This document shows, in pieces, positions 8,050 through 16,459 of a stretch of DNA of 64,000 bases (the stretch's first letter is position 1; each line of letters begins with the position of its first letter). Made by a program: the position numbers and the translations under genes. The notes beneath the pieces were generated by a model, which did no database searches, was not told the origin of the DNA, and saw nothing but the letters and a program-made list of their open reading frames with translations. Origin of the DNA: an uncultured Eubacteriales bacterium (GTDB taxonomy: Bacteria > Bacillota > Clostridia > Oscillospirales > Acutalibacteraceae); the NCBI GenBank assembly GCA_934436505.1, contig CAKSAP010000001.1:124001-188000 (forward strand), read 5' to 3'.

Positions 8050-9402
8050 TTATTCGTTGTCTTTATTTATTCTCCAACCGAGCTTGTTTACCTGCCTTGC
8101 TCTTGCAATTCCGAGCGAGGAATCGGGTACGTCCTCGGTTATTGTTGAGCCTGCCGCAGTATATGCGCCTGCGCCGACCGTTACGGGTGCTACAAGGTTT
8201 GTGTTGCAGCCTATGAACGCATCATCCATAATCTTTGTTCTGAATTTTGCCCTGCCCGTGTAGTTTACGGTTACTGTTCCGCAGCCGAAATTAACGTGCT
8301 TTCCGACGTCGCTGTCGCCGACATAGGTAAGGTGCGAAACCTTTGTTCCCGTGTCAATCGACGAATTTTTGACCTCAACAAAGTTGCCCAAATGAACGCT
8401 GTCGCCGACAACGGAATTAGGTCTTATATGTGCAAACGGACCTATATTACATCCGTTTTTAACGGTAGACTGATAGCACTGCGTTTCGTTGAGAATAACA
8501 TTGTCGCCGACCGTGCTGTTTTCAATCAAGGTGTTAGGGCCGATTTTACAGCCCTTGCCGATTTTTACCTTGCCTCTTAAAATCGTACCCGGCAAAATCG
8601 TTGTTCCCACGCCGATTTCAACATCCGACTCAATCATAACGCCGTCAATGCAAGGAATGTCAACGCCTGCCTCGATATGCCTTGAAATTTCATTTTTTCT
8701 CGCCTTTTCGTTGAGCGTTAAAAGACGTCTCCTGTTGCTCGCACGCAAAACTATATCGGGGGAGTCCGCATAATATGCGCCGACCTTGCCGCCGAACGCC
8801 ACAATCTCGTTGACCGCATTGTCAACGGCGTCCTTGTGGAATTTAACACAGGTCTCAAGGCTTCGGAGAAGCATTATCGCATCAAACCAATATGAGCCTG
8901 AGCTTACCTCTCTGATTTTCTTTTCGTCAGCCGCCGCATGCTTCTCCTCGACAACCGAAAGAAGCTCTCCGGAATCGCCTCTGACTATTCTTGAATATCC
9001 GAACGGTACATCAACCTGTGTGCTGACGACCGTAACCTCATTGCCGTTGTTTTCGTGCTCAAGCAATGCGTTTCTAAGCACAATCGGGTCAATAAACGGA
9101 GCGTCACCCCTTACGACAAGAATGTTGCCCTCGCAATGCTTTTTCATAAAATCGATTGATTCGTTTTCAATCTGCTTCCTTTTATATGACGCACAGCCCA
9201 AAAGCTCGACATACGGTGTGATGGTAACGTCATTATCGGACACAACAACCGAAATATCTTCGATTCCGCATCTTCTGAGCGCCGTTATTACCCAACCGAC
9301 TATCGGCTTTGATAACAGGTTCATCATATAAATAGAACGATAGGTTGTAATACTTGGGTTTTCTTCTGTTGCTAAAATTACCGCTGCGCATTTTTCGGAC
9401 AT
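8050..9402 (-). CDS. glmU: GlmU-type bifunctional protein with degenerate uridyltransferase domain
   Basis: GlmU normally acetylates glucosamine-1-phosphate (C-terminal domain), then transfers UMP to it (N-terminal domain) to give UDP-GlcNAc for cell wall synthesis. This protein has 450 residues, the normal length. The C-terminal left-handed beta-helix is intact, with many hexapeptides, the catalytic His in KVSHLTYVGD, NYTG and the GCNTNLVAPV loop. The N-terminal domain is not intact: the LAAGxGTRM loop and PKVLH lysine are replaced by LATEENPSITTYRSIYMM, and the QxLGTAHA segment is absent. GDAPFID and GYSRIVRG remain. The acetyltransferase is probably active and the uridyltransferase doubtful. 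The region is open and in frame, so this is not a frameshift. Confidence 0.85.
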   Translation of the reverse strand: MSEKCAAVILATEENPSITTYRSIYMMNLLSKPIVGWVITALRRCGIEDISVVVSDNDVTITPYVELLGCASYKRKQIENESIDFMKKHCEGNILVVRGDAPFIDPIVLRNALLEHENNGNEVTVVSTQVDVPFGYSRIVRGDSGELLSVVEEKHAAADEKKIREVSSGSYWFDAIMLLRSLETCVKFHKDAVDNAVNEIVAFGGKVGAYYADSPDIVLRASNRRRLLTLNEKARKNEISRHIEAGVDIPCIDGVMIESDVEIGVGTTILPGTILRGKVKIGKGCKIGPNTLIENSTVGDNVILNETQCYQSTVKNGCNIGPFAHIRPNSVVGDSVHLGNFVEVKNSSIDTGTKVSHLTYVGDSDVGKHVNFGCGTVTVNYTGRAKFRTKIMDDAFIGCNTNLVAPVTVGAGAYTAAGSTITEDVPDSSLGIARARQVNKLGWRINKDNE

Positions 9403-9417
9403 AATAACGCCTCACTT

Positions 9418-11262
9418 TCAGTTTTCAACAAAATACTTCTCATACCAAAGAAGGAAAGAATAAACCGACCATATTTTTTTCATATTGTGTGCTGTGCCCG
9501 ACTTGTGATCGTCAAGCAATTTAATTATATAATCACGGTTAAAGAACATTGCCGCTTCGTCAGACTCGAATTTTTCCTTAACCAAATTATAAAATTCATC
9601 TCTTTTGAGCCAATCGTTCAACGGAGTTAAAAAGCCCGTTTTTCTCATTGATGAGGTTTCGGCAGGTAATTCCTTTGCCGCCGCACCACGCAACGCAACC
9701 TTTGTCGTCTCGTCGTTTACTCTGTATTTCGACGGAATTTGCAAGGCTACCTTGAGCATTTCTTTATCGAGGAAGGGAACTCTCAATTCAAGCGAATTCG
9801 CCATACTCATTCTGTCCGCCTTGACAAGAATATCCTGAACAAGCCATGTTCTTATATCGGCGTACTGCATTTTTGTAATATCGTCCTCGCCCTCGACCTC
9901 GTCAAAAAACTGCTTTGTATATGTCCACGGCTCTTTTGACGGAATATCCTTTGCAAGCACCTTGTCAAGCTCGGAGTGATTGTAAACATAGTTGCATCTG
10001 ATAAATCTTTGTTCAATCGGGTATCTGCCTCTTGTCAAAAATCTCTTTCCGTGAAAAGCAGGCATTTTCTCCGCAACATTTCCGAGTACGTTTCTGATTC
10101 CCTGCGGAACCTTCATATACTTTTCAAAGTCAAGCGGCTCTCTGTAATAGTGATAACCGCCGAATAATTCATCTGCGCCCTCGCCCGAAAGCACGACCTT
10201 GACCTGCTCGGAAGCAAGCTTTGCAAGGAAATAGAGTGCAAGTGCCGACGGATTCGGAAGCGGCTCGTCCATATAATACTGAACCATAGGTGCGACAGAG
10301 AAATATTCCTCTGCCGTGATTTTCTTTGTAAAGTTCGGAACATCCTCGTGCTCCGCAAATTTAACGGCTCTGTCAAGCTCCGAATATTTTTCCTCCGCAT
10401 AGCCGACAGAGAAGGTCTTGACCTTATTCCGCTTCGCCATCTCGTGAACAACATAGCTCGAATCGACGCCGCTTGAAAGGAAGCAGCCGACCTCAACGTC
10501 CGCAATACCGTGAGCCACCGTTGAGCCCTTGAACGTTTCGTCGATAAGATTTTCCCAATACTCTATGTTTTTTGTGTCGTCAATATCGTATTCGGGAGTG
10601 AAATATCTCCGAGTGTTAAACACGCCGTTTTCATACTCAAAATAACTGCCCGGCTCAAGCTTATACACATTCTTGAACATTGTTTCGGTAGTCGGAATAT
10701 ACTCAAAGCAAAGATAATCGGGAAGTCTTTCCTCGTTAAATTCCTTTTTGAAAAGGGAATTTGACAAAAATGATTTTATCTCCGAGCCGAAAAGAAAATT
10801 GCCCTCGTTGAGATAATAGAAAAACGGCTTAATTCCGAAAATATCCCTTGCGCCGAAAAGCTTTTTCGTGTTTTTGTCCCAGATAACAAACGCAAACATA
10901 CCTCTGAGCCTTGCGAGAATATCTTTTCCGTATTCCTCAAAACCGTGAAGAATTACCTCCGTATCGGTCTTTGTCTTAAAAATATGACCCTTTTCGATAA
11001 GCTCTTCTCTGATTTCCTGATAGTTATAAATTTCGCCGTTAAAAACGATAACTCTTGACCCGTCCTCGTTGGTAATCGGCTGACTGCCGCCGTCAAGGTC
11101 GATAATCGAAAGTCTGCGGAAGCCGAGCGAAACCTCGGAATCGACATAATAATCGTCCTGGTCGGGACCTCTGTGGATTATTCTGTCCGCCATCGCTTTG
11201 ATAATCTTCTGATTTGTTTCTTTGTCATTTTCGGCATTTACATAGCCTACAAATCCGCACAT
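9418..11262 (-). CDS. asnB: Asparagine synthase (glutamine-hydrolysing)
   Basis: A 614-residue class II amidotransferase that converts aspartate to asparagine with ATP and glutamine-derived ammonia. The mature protein begins MCGFVGY, with Cys2 as the N-terminal nucleophile of the Ntn glutaminase. The glutaminase domain shows RGPDQDDY and FNGEIYNY. The synthetase domain shows the pyrophosphate loop SSGVDSSYVV and LSGEGADELFGGY. It follows an ATP-grasp ligase and an aspartate racemase with gaps of 15-21 bases. That setting resembles the D-Asp ligase/racemase pair of Enterococcus faecium and the AsnH step that amidates D-Asp cross-bridges in Lactococcus, so a cell-wall role is a reasonable inference beside ordinary asparagine synthesis. 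Confidence 0.93.
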   Translation of the reverse strand: MCGFVGYVNAENDKETNQKIIKAMADRIIHRGPDQDDYYVDSEVSLGFRRLSIIDLDGGSQPITNEDGSRVIVFNGEIYNYQEIREELIEKGHIFKTKTDTEVILHGFEEYGKDILARLRGMFAFVIWDKNTKKLFGARDIFGIKPFFYYLNEGNFLFGSEIKSFLSNSLFKKEFNEERLPDYLCFEYIPTTETMFKNVYKLEPGSYFEYENGVFNTRRYFTPEYDIDDTKNIEYWENLIDETFKGSTVAHGIADVEVGCFLSSGVDSSYVVHEMAKRNKVKTFSVGYAEEKYSELDRAVKFAEHEDVPNFTKKITAEEYFSVAPMVQYYMDEPLPNPSALALYFLAKLASEQVKVVLSGEGADELFGGYHYYREPLDFEKYMKVPQGIRNVLGNVAEKMPAFHGKRFLTRGRYPIEQRFIRCNYVYNHSELDKVLAKDIPSKEPWTYTKQFFDEVEGEDDITKMQYADIRTWLVQDILVKADRMSMANSLELRVPFLDKEMLKVALQIPSKYRVNDETTKVALRGAAAKELPAETSSMRKTGFLTPLNDWLKRDEFYNLVKEKFESDEAAMFFNRDYIIKLLDDHKSGTAHNMKKIWSVYSFLLWYEKYFVEN

Positions 11263-11283
11263 AAATTTACCTCTTAAAAAATT

Positions 11284-11994
11284 TTACGCTTTAAGCTTTT
11301 TGCCGCAGGCAAGAATACTCGCTCTTGCAAGGCACTCCATTGAATCGACAACATCGGGACTGTCAATTTTGAAATCCTTTTTAATAACCGAAAGCTCCGT
11401 ACAGCCGAGCACAACCGCATCGCAGCCCTGCTTTTTCATTTCGCCGATTATACGGTGGAACTCGAATATATCGACCTTCTCGCCCGCTTTTACCTGATTG
11501 TAAATAATGTTCATCAGCGACTCCTGATCCTCTGCCGACGGCACTACACATTCAAGTCCGTGCTTTTCGATTATATTCTGATAAGCCTTTGATTTGAGAG
11601 TACCGACAGTTGCAAGAACGCCGATTTTTTTAATGCTCGGTATGGTCTTTTCGCAATAGCAAACGGTTTCCTCAAGTATATTGATTATCGGAATATTTAT
11701 GCTTTTTTGAATTTCATCATAGAAATAGTGCGCCGTGTTGCACGGTATTACAATAAAGTCGCAGTTATCGTCCTCGAGCAGCTTCGCATCCTTAATCATA
11801 ACAGGCAACGGATTAGGCTTTGTCTTATCAAGAATATAATCCGTTCTGTCGGGTATCGACGAATGGTTTAAGATAACCATTGCAATATGCTCCTGGTCGG
11901 TTTTGGCGTCAGTCATTTTTACGACAAGGTCTGCAAAATATATCGTCGCAAGCGGACCTACGCCGCCGAGAACTCCTAAAATTTTTTCCTTCAT
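11284..11994 (-). CDS. Aspartate/glutamate racemase family protein, probably aspartate racemase
   Basis: A 236-residue PLP-independent racemase. The two catalytic cysteines are visible in IPCNTAH and VLGCTELS, and the N-terminus MKEKILGVLGGVGPLATIYF is typical of the aspartate racemase group rather than glutamate racemase MurI. It would interconvert L- and D-aspartate in the cytosol. It lies directly after an ATP-grasp ligase resembling D-aspartate ligase and before asnB, which suggests it supplies D-Asp to that ligase. Substrate choice rests on family and context. Confidence 0.88.
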   Translation of the reverse strand: MKEKILGVLGGVGPLATIYFADLVVKMTDAKTDQEHIAMVILNHSSIPDRTDYILDKTKPNPLPVMIKDAKLLEDDNCDFIVIPCNTAHYFYDEIQKSINIPIINILEETVCYCEKTIPSIKKIGVLATVGTLKSKAYQNIIEKHGLECVVPSAEDQESLMNIIYNQVKAGEKVDIFEFHRIIGEMKKQGCDAVVLGCTELSVIKKDFKIDSPDVVDSMECLARASILACGKKLKA

Positions 11995-12009
11995 ATTTTC
12001 ACATTCTTA

Positions 12010-13221
12010 TTAAAAATATTTTTTGAACTTCCTATACTGGTTGAGCAAGGCCGCCCTCGCATAGAAATTATGCTTCAAATTCTTATCCGCCTTATAAAGC
12101 AGGGGATAGGTAACCTTTCCCTCCTTGAAAAGCTTTCTCGCAAGATCTTTGAAATCGCTTTCGGGAACATATTTCATAATGACGCCCTTCGGCACAACCG
12201 AATAAAGATTTATGTTGTCGGCAACCGTGTAATCGTCAAGCTTGTCATAAATATAGTCGTCAACTATCCATTTGACTGTGTTAAAGCCGCTGCCCGTAAC
12301 ATAGAAATTACTTCTGCCGAGACGGACGTTTATCTCAAAGAATTTGTATTTTCCGTCTCTCTCGTCATATTTTATATCAAAATTCGCAAAGCCGACATAG
12401 CCGATATGCTCAAGGAACTTTGTAGCCGCCGCAACAATATCGGGATTTACCTCATTGATGATAGCTACGGGGTTTCCGATAGCCGTCGGGGTGTGATCCT
12501 CAAGCAGAGTTCTGCCGAGAGCCGCAAAACGAACCTTTGAATTTTTGTCGCAATAGCAGGTGAGCACTCGCATATAGGTATCGTCGCCCGGAATTTTATC
12601 CTGAATAAGGAATTTATAATTGTAGCTTGACTTTTCAAGGTTTGCGAGCATTTTACGCAAATCCTCCTCATTGTCAAAAGAGAAAACCTTTTTCTTGCCC
12701 TCAAATTTTGCATAGTGATACATTGCGGAGTTTGCAGGCTTCGCAATTACCGGATATTTGAAATTGAATTTAAGATCGTTTTCTTTTCCGCACTCGTAAA
12801 CATAGGTTTCGGGATAATCAAGACCGAGCTCTTCAAAAATCTCATAAAATTTATCTTTAAGAACAATTTTATTAAGTAAATCCTCGTCGATATACGGAAC
12901 GATATAGTAAGGCTCAAGCACCTTTTTAGACTCTATAAGAGCTCTGACATACCAATCGCCGCAGCCGAGAACAATAAGCTTCTTTTTGCCCTCGAATTCC
13001 TTGCCGATTTCAAGAAGCCTCTCAACAAGAACCTCTTTTTTCTCAAGACCGGGGAAAACTCTGTTTTCGATTATATCGGAATTGGCAATGTAACCGCCCT
13101 CGGACATACTCAAAACAAGCGATTTAATATGATATTCCTCGTGAAAGCTTCTTGCGAGCGAATATGCCGTTATATCGGCGCCGAGTATCACGGGGAGAAA
13201 TTCTCTCTCTTCAAAATGCAT
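12010..13221 (-). CDS. ATP-grasp ligase, probably D-aspartate ligase-like
   Basis: A 403-residue carboxylate-amine ligase. The N-terminal pre-ATP-grasp part begins VILGADITAYSLARSF, followed by KLIVLGCGDWYVRALI; the ATP-grasp domain shows YPVIAKPANSAMYHY, the metal-binding FFEINVRLGRSNFY and a C-terminal helical region. As I recall it, the overall pattern resembles the D-aspartate ligase of Enterococcus faecium, which adds D-Asp to the side chain of position 3 in the peptidoglycan stem. The next gene is an aspartate racemase, which supports that substrate. Other ligases share this fold, so the exact reaction is inferred. It is first in a long operon, with AGAGGTAG upstream and a consensus promoter at 13260-13288. 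Confidence 0.8.
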   Translation of the reverse strand: MHFEEREFLPVILGADITAYSLARSFHEEYHIKSLVLSMSEGGYIANSDIIENRVFPGLEKKEVLVERLLEIGKEFEGKKKLIVLGCGDWYVRALIESKKVLEPYYIVPYIDEDLLNKIVLKDKFYEIFEELGLDYPETYVYECGKENDLKFNFKYPVIAKPANSAMYHYAKFEGKKKVFSFDNEEDLRKMLANLEKSSYNYKFLIQDKIPGDDTYMRVLTCYCDKNSKVRFAALGRTLLEDHTPTAIGNPVAIINEVNPDIVAAATKFLEHIGYVGFANFDIKYDERDGKYKFFEINVRLGRSNFYVTGSGFNTVKWIVDDYIYDKLDDYTVADNINLYSVVPKGVIMKYVPESDFKDLARKLFKEGKVTYPLLYKADKNLKHNFYARAALLNQYRKFKKYF

Positions 13222-13259
13222 AAAACACTACCTCTTTACACTATTATATGTATCATTTA

Positions 13260-13288
13260 ATTATAGAATATTACAATATCCGTGTCAA
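13260..13288 (-). promoter_or_regulatory. SigA promoter of the ligase-racemase-asnB-glmU-pth-mfd operon
   Basis: On the minus strand: TTGACA (13288-13283), 17 bases, TATAAT (13265-13260), a perfect core consensus. Gaps of 15-21 bases between the six genes downstream and the terminator at 3889-3922 suggest one 9 kb transcript. Confidence 0.88.
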
Positions 13289-13354
13289 GCAATCAACGCT
13301 TAAAAAATGCTTTGTCTTTGCTTTATTGTTGTCCCGACTTATCAATATATACTG

Positions 13355-13383
13355 TTTACTTTTTTAGAAAATTGTTTTATAAT
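13355..13383 (+). promoter_or_regulatory. SigA promoter of the glycerophosphodiesterase operon
   Basis: TTTACT (13355-13360), 17 bases, TATAAT (13378-13383), reading toward the gene at 13422. It is divergent from the promoter at 13260-13288. Confidence 0.8.
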
Positions 13384-13421
13384 GTTTTTAATAAAGCGCT
13401 TTCACTCAGGAGGTAATTAAA

Positions 13422-14276
13422 ATGAGAAAGCTTAACAGGTTTACGGCGTTTATGGGTTACAAATTTTCTCCGGTTTTCAAAAAGACCGTGTACAAGAATA
13501 TGAGAAAAAAGCCGATTTCTCCTATGGAGCTTAAAAAGGCTACCGAGCTTCGTGATATAGACTTCGGAACGACCAAATTTGTTGCTCACAGAGGTCTTTC
13601 GGGCGTTAATCCCGAGAATACCGCACCGTCATTTGAGGCAGCGGGCAAGCACGGCAATTTCTACGGAATTGAGTGCGATACTCATATGGCAACGGACGGC
13701 GTTTGGATGGTAGCGCATGACCCGAACCTTGAAACCCTTTTCAGCGGCGAGGGAGATATAAAGGAACATTCGAGCGAAGAGCTTTTGAAGCTCAAAATGC
13801 TCAGAGGCGCAAATATCGGCAAGCACCTTGACGTTAAAATGTGCACTCTTCAGGAATATATCGACATTTGTAAAAAATACAATTGCCGTCCCATCATTGA
13901 AATCAAGGACCCTCGCACAGACAAAATGCAGAGCTTCTATGATATGCTTAAAAAGAACGGCATTGAAAAAACCTGCGTTGTAATTTCCTTTATCTTAGAG
14001 GACTTGCAGGTTCTTAACAAAATCGACAAGGAGCTTGAAATGTGGTACCTTGTGGATTATCTTACCGACAAGAACATTCAACAGGCGGTTGACAGCGGCT
14101 GCAAGGGTATGGACTTCTCCTCCGACTTCAACTCGCCCCGTCCCGATATGATTAAGAAACTTCTTGACAAGGGACTTGTTGCGGCTTGCTGGACTGTTGA
14201 CGACAAGTATCATCTTGACGCAATGGTAAACGCAGGCGTAACCTACATAACAACAAATTCAATCTTACCCGAATAA
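13422..14276 (+). CDS. Glycerophosphodiester phosphodiesterase (GDPD) family protein
   Basis: A 284-residue TIM-barrel phosphodiesterase. Visible motifs are VAHRGLSGVNPENTAPSF (His-Arg and Glu-Asn of the catalytic and metal site), IECDTHMATDG (Glu, Asp) and VAHDPNL (second catalytic His), and IIEIKDP. It would hydrolyse glycerophosphodiesters from phospholipid or teichoic acid turnover to glycerol-3-phosphate. There is no signal peptide; the first 35 residues are basic and may associate with membrane, but no clear transmembrane segment is present, so it is probably cytosolic. AGGAGGT precedes the ATG. It heads a plus-strand operon with the WalJ-like hydrolase, rlmH and two more genes. Confidence 0.92.
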   Translation: MRKLNRFTAFMGYKFSPVFKKTVYKNMRKKPISPMELKKATELRDIDFGTTKFVAHRGLSGVNPENTAPSFEAAGKHGNFYGIECDTHMATDGVWMVAHDPNLETLFSGEGDIKEHSSEELLKLKMLRGANIGKHLDVKMCTLQEYIDICKKYNCRPIIEIKDPRTDKMQSFYDMLKKNGIEKTCVVISFILEDLQVLNKIDKELEMWYLVDYLTDKNIQQAVDSGCKGMDFSSDFNSPRPDMIKKLLDKGLVAACWTVDDKYHLDAMVNAGVTYITTNSILPE

Positions 14277-14289
14277 TCAAGGAGTAATT

Positions 14290-15084
14290 ATGGCAAAATT
14301 CTGTCCGCTGTTTTCGTCATCAAGCGGAAATTCAATTTACATAGGCTGTGGCGAAAACGGCGTGCTTATAGACGTTGGCGTCAGCGCAAAGCGAACCGAT
14401 GAGGCGCTTCACAATATCGGCGTTGACCCCGACAGTATAAGTGCTGTATTTGTAACGCACGAGCATTGCGACCACGTCAGCGGCTTAAAGGTTTTTGCGG
14501 CAAAGCATAATATTAAAGTCCTTGCCCTTGAAAAAACCTTGAGCTTTCTTGAAAGCAACACGCTTCAGGGGAAAAATATCGACACCTTGCCGATTGACGA
14601 AAACGGCTATGATGCAAACGGTATATTTGTAAAGCCGTTCCGCACCTCTCACGACGCAGTTGAAAGCTGTGGCTACACCGTCGAAACGCCCGATGGAAGA
14701 AAAATTTCCGTCGCAACCGACCTCGGCATTATGACGAGCACCGTGCACAATGCAATTTCAGGCTCCGACCTTGTTTTGCTTGAGTCAAATCACGATATAC
14801 ATATGCTTGAAAACAGCACGAAATATCCTTATCAGCTTAAAAAGAGAATACTCGGCGAAAAGGGGCATCTGTCCAACGACTCCTGCGCCGACGAAGCGGT
14901 TAAGCTCATCGAAGGCGGTACAACAAGGCTTGTTTTGGGGCATTTGAGCAAGGAAAACAATTTTCCCGAGCTTGCATATCAGACCACCTATGCATCTCTT
15001 ACCTGTGCAGGCGCAAAGGAGGACAGCGACTATATCCTCAAAATCGCAAAGCCTGTTTGGGACTCAAAGGCGGTGATGCTGTGA
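14290..15084 (+). CDS. MBL-fold metallo-hydrolase, YycJ/WalJ-like
   Basis: A 264-residue metallo-beta-lactamase-fold protein. The N-terminus KFCPLFSSSSGNSIYIG is typical of the YycJ group, and the metal site is VTHEHCDHVSGL, with further ligands in FRTSHDAVES, TDLG and HLSND. Family members are hydrolases, some proposed to act as DNA exonucleases linked to cell division. The gene overlaps rlmH by 4 bases; in Bacillus yycJ also lies close to rlmH (with htrC between), though at the walRK locus. No walRK genes are in this window. Confidence 0.9.
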   Translation: MAKFCPLFSSSSGNSIYIGCGENGVLIDVGVSAKRTDEALHNIGVDPDSISAVFVTHEHCDHVSGLKVFAAKHNIKVLALEKTLSFLESNTLQGKNIDTLPIDENGYDANGIFVKPFRTSHDAVESCGYTVETPDGRKISVATDLGIMTSTVHNAISGSDLVLLESNHDIHMLENSTKYPYQLKKRILGEKGHLSNDSCADEAVKLIEGGTTRLVLGHLSKENNFPELAYQTTYASLTCAGAKEDSDYILKIAKPVWDSKAVML

Positions 15085-15563
15085 TTGGCGTAACAATCAT
15101 AGCCTTAGGTAAGCTCAAGGAAAAATATATGCGTGAATTTTCGGAGGAATACCAAAAACGGCTTTCGGCGTATTGCAAGCTGAACATTGTCGAGCTGTCT
15201 CCGAAAATGCTGTCGGACAATCCGTCTGAAAACGAAATTAAAAACGCTCTTGCCGCCGAGGCACAGCAAATAAAGGCTAAAATCCCGTCAAATTCATATG
15301 TGTTTTCAATGTGCATTGAGGGCAAACAATCGTCGAGCGAGGCTTTTAGTCAAAAATTGTCTGAAATAGCGGTAAACGGCAAAAGCAATATTGTTTTTAT
15401 AATCGGAAGCTCCTTCGGCTTGAGCGACGAGATTAAAAATATGTCCGATTTCAAGTTTTCAATGTCGCAGATGACATTTCCGCACCAAATGGCTCGTATA
15501 ATGCTTTTAGAGCAGATATACAGGGCGTTTCAAATTTCCTCGGGCGGCAAATATCACAAGTGA
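15081..15563 (+). CDS. rlmH: 23S rRNA (pseudouridine1915-N3)-methyltransferase RlmH
   Basis: A 160-residue SPOUT methyltransferase that methylates pseudouridine 1915 in helix 69 of 23S rRNA, using SAM as a dimer. KLKEKYMREFSEEYQKRLS is the conserved N-terminal block; the trefoil knot contains VFIIGSSFGLS, FSMSQMTFPHQMARIMLLEQIYRAFQI and the GGKYHK C-terminus. The start is a GTG at 15081, overlapping the upstream TGA as GTGA, behind a GGCGGTGAT sequence; a longer TTG form has no family support. Translational coupling to the upstream hydrolase is likely. Confidence 0.95.
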   Translation: MIGVTIIALGKLKEKYMREFSEEYQKRLSAYCKLNIVELSPKMLSDNPSENEIKNALAAEAQQIKAKIPSNSYVFSMCIEGKQSSSEAFSQKLSEIAVNGKSNIVFIIGSSFGLSDEIKNMSDFKFSMSQMTFPHQMARIMLLEQIYRAFQISSGGKYHK

Positions 15564-15581
15564 TTTTATTGAGGTGACAAA

Positions 15582-16169
15582 ATGAGCATTTATGTTATTG
15601 ACTATGAAAACACATCCGTTGCAGGCTTAAACGGTATCGAAAGGCTTTTGGATACCGACGTTGTCGTTGTGTTTTTCAGCACAAACGCACCGAAAATCGA
15701 CATCAAGGCAGTTGAGAAAATCCAAAAATCCGCAGCAAAAACCGTTTTCAAGGAAGCGAATGTGAAAATTACCGGCACGGACAAGATTTTCCATGACGCT
15801 CTCGATGCTCAGCTTGACACCTATATCGGTTATTTGATGGGCAAGTATAACGATAAGGAAACCACTTATTATATCGTTTCAAAGGATCAGGGCTTTTCGT
15901 TTGTTTGCCAATATTGGTGCAACCGTGGTTACTCCGTAAAGCAAATTCGTGCGATTTGCGAGGGTAACAATTTAGAGGAAATCGAAAAAATCGAAAACAG
16001 CGTTCTTGAAATAATCGGCGACCGCACCATTTCAAAGACGATATCAAAAATTACAATAACCTGTAAGACGAAAGAGGGCATACACAACGCCCTTGTTAAA
16101 AAATTCGGCGAAACAGACGGCAACGCATATTTTTCAAAAATCAAGCCGCTGTTAAAGGGCAAGAAATAA
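15582..16169 (+). CDS. PIN/NYN-like domain protein
   Basis: A 195-residue protein whose first 130 residues look like a PIN/NYN-type nuclease fold: YVIDYENTSVAGLNG (first acidic residue), DALDAQLDTYIGYLMG (central Asp) and YYIVSKDQGFSFVCQYW (third acidic). The C-terminal 50 residues are basic and helical. These domains commonly cleave RNA in a metal-dependent way, but I know no characterised function for this family. No antitoxin-like gene is adjacent, since the next small gene does not resemble one, so a toxin-antitoxin role is not supported. GAGGTGAC precedes the ATG. Confidence 0.75.
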   Translation: MSIYVIDYENTSVAGLNGIERLLDTDVVVVFFSTNAPKIDIKAVEKIQKSAAKTVFKEANVKITGTDKIFHDALDAQLDTYIGYLMGKYNDKETTYYIVSKDQGFSFVCQYWCNRGYSVKQIRAICEGNNLEEIEKIENSVLEIIGDRTISKTISKITITCKTKEGIHNALVKKFGETDGNAYFSKIKPLLKGKK

Positions 16170-16220
16170 GCAAAAACGCATAATTTAATCATCATGTGAA
16201 AAAATATTACGGGTGATTAA

Positions 16221-16442
16221 ATGAAAAAGAAACGCACTTCGCAAAAAAGGCTTGACGAGAGCACGGCAAATATACAGGGCAATCCGAAATCGGCTTACGG
16301 AATGTTGAACAAGTACGGCACTTACGAAATTCAGCCGACCGCTGACACCGACAATGCTTTCCCTGCAATATCGCAAGGGTTGTCTGAAGTCGAACAAGCC
16401 CGACAGCGTAAAAATCATAATAAAAAGGGCAACTCAAATTGA
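16221..16442 (+). CDS. Small basic hypothetical protein
   Basis: A 73-residue protein, basic at both ends, without membrane segments or motifs I recognise. GGGTGAT lies 5 bases before the ATG, and the stop codon overlaps the loop of the intrinsic terminator at 16428-16454, which supports it as the last gene of the glycerophosphodiesterase operon. The middle (SAYGMLNKYGTYEIQPTADT) is rich in small and polar residues and is probably disordered. Confidence 0.5.
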   Translation: MKKKRTSQKRLDESTANIQGNPKSAYGMLNKYGTYEIQPTADTDNAFPAISQGLSEVEQARQRKNHNKKGNSN

Positions 16443-16454
16443 GCTGCCTTTTTT
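16428..16454. terminator. Intrinsic terminator between convergent genes
   Basis: GGCAACTCAA and TTGAGCTGCC (16428-16448) form a stem with one mismatch, followed by TTTTTT on plus. On minus it is followed by CTTTTTA, so it may also terminate the membrane-protein gene at 16460. Confidence 0.75.
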
Positions 16455-16459
16455 AATGT

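Noticed and set aside
15582..16442. PIN-like protein plus small basic protein as a toxin-antitoxin pair
   Set aside because: The order is nuclease first, the small protein has no antitoxin-like DNA-binding motif, and both lie at the end of a housekeeping operon.
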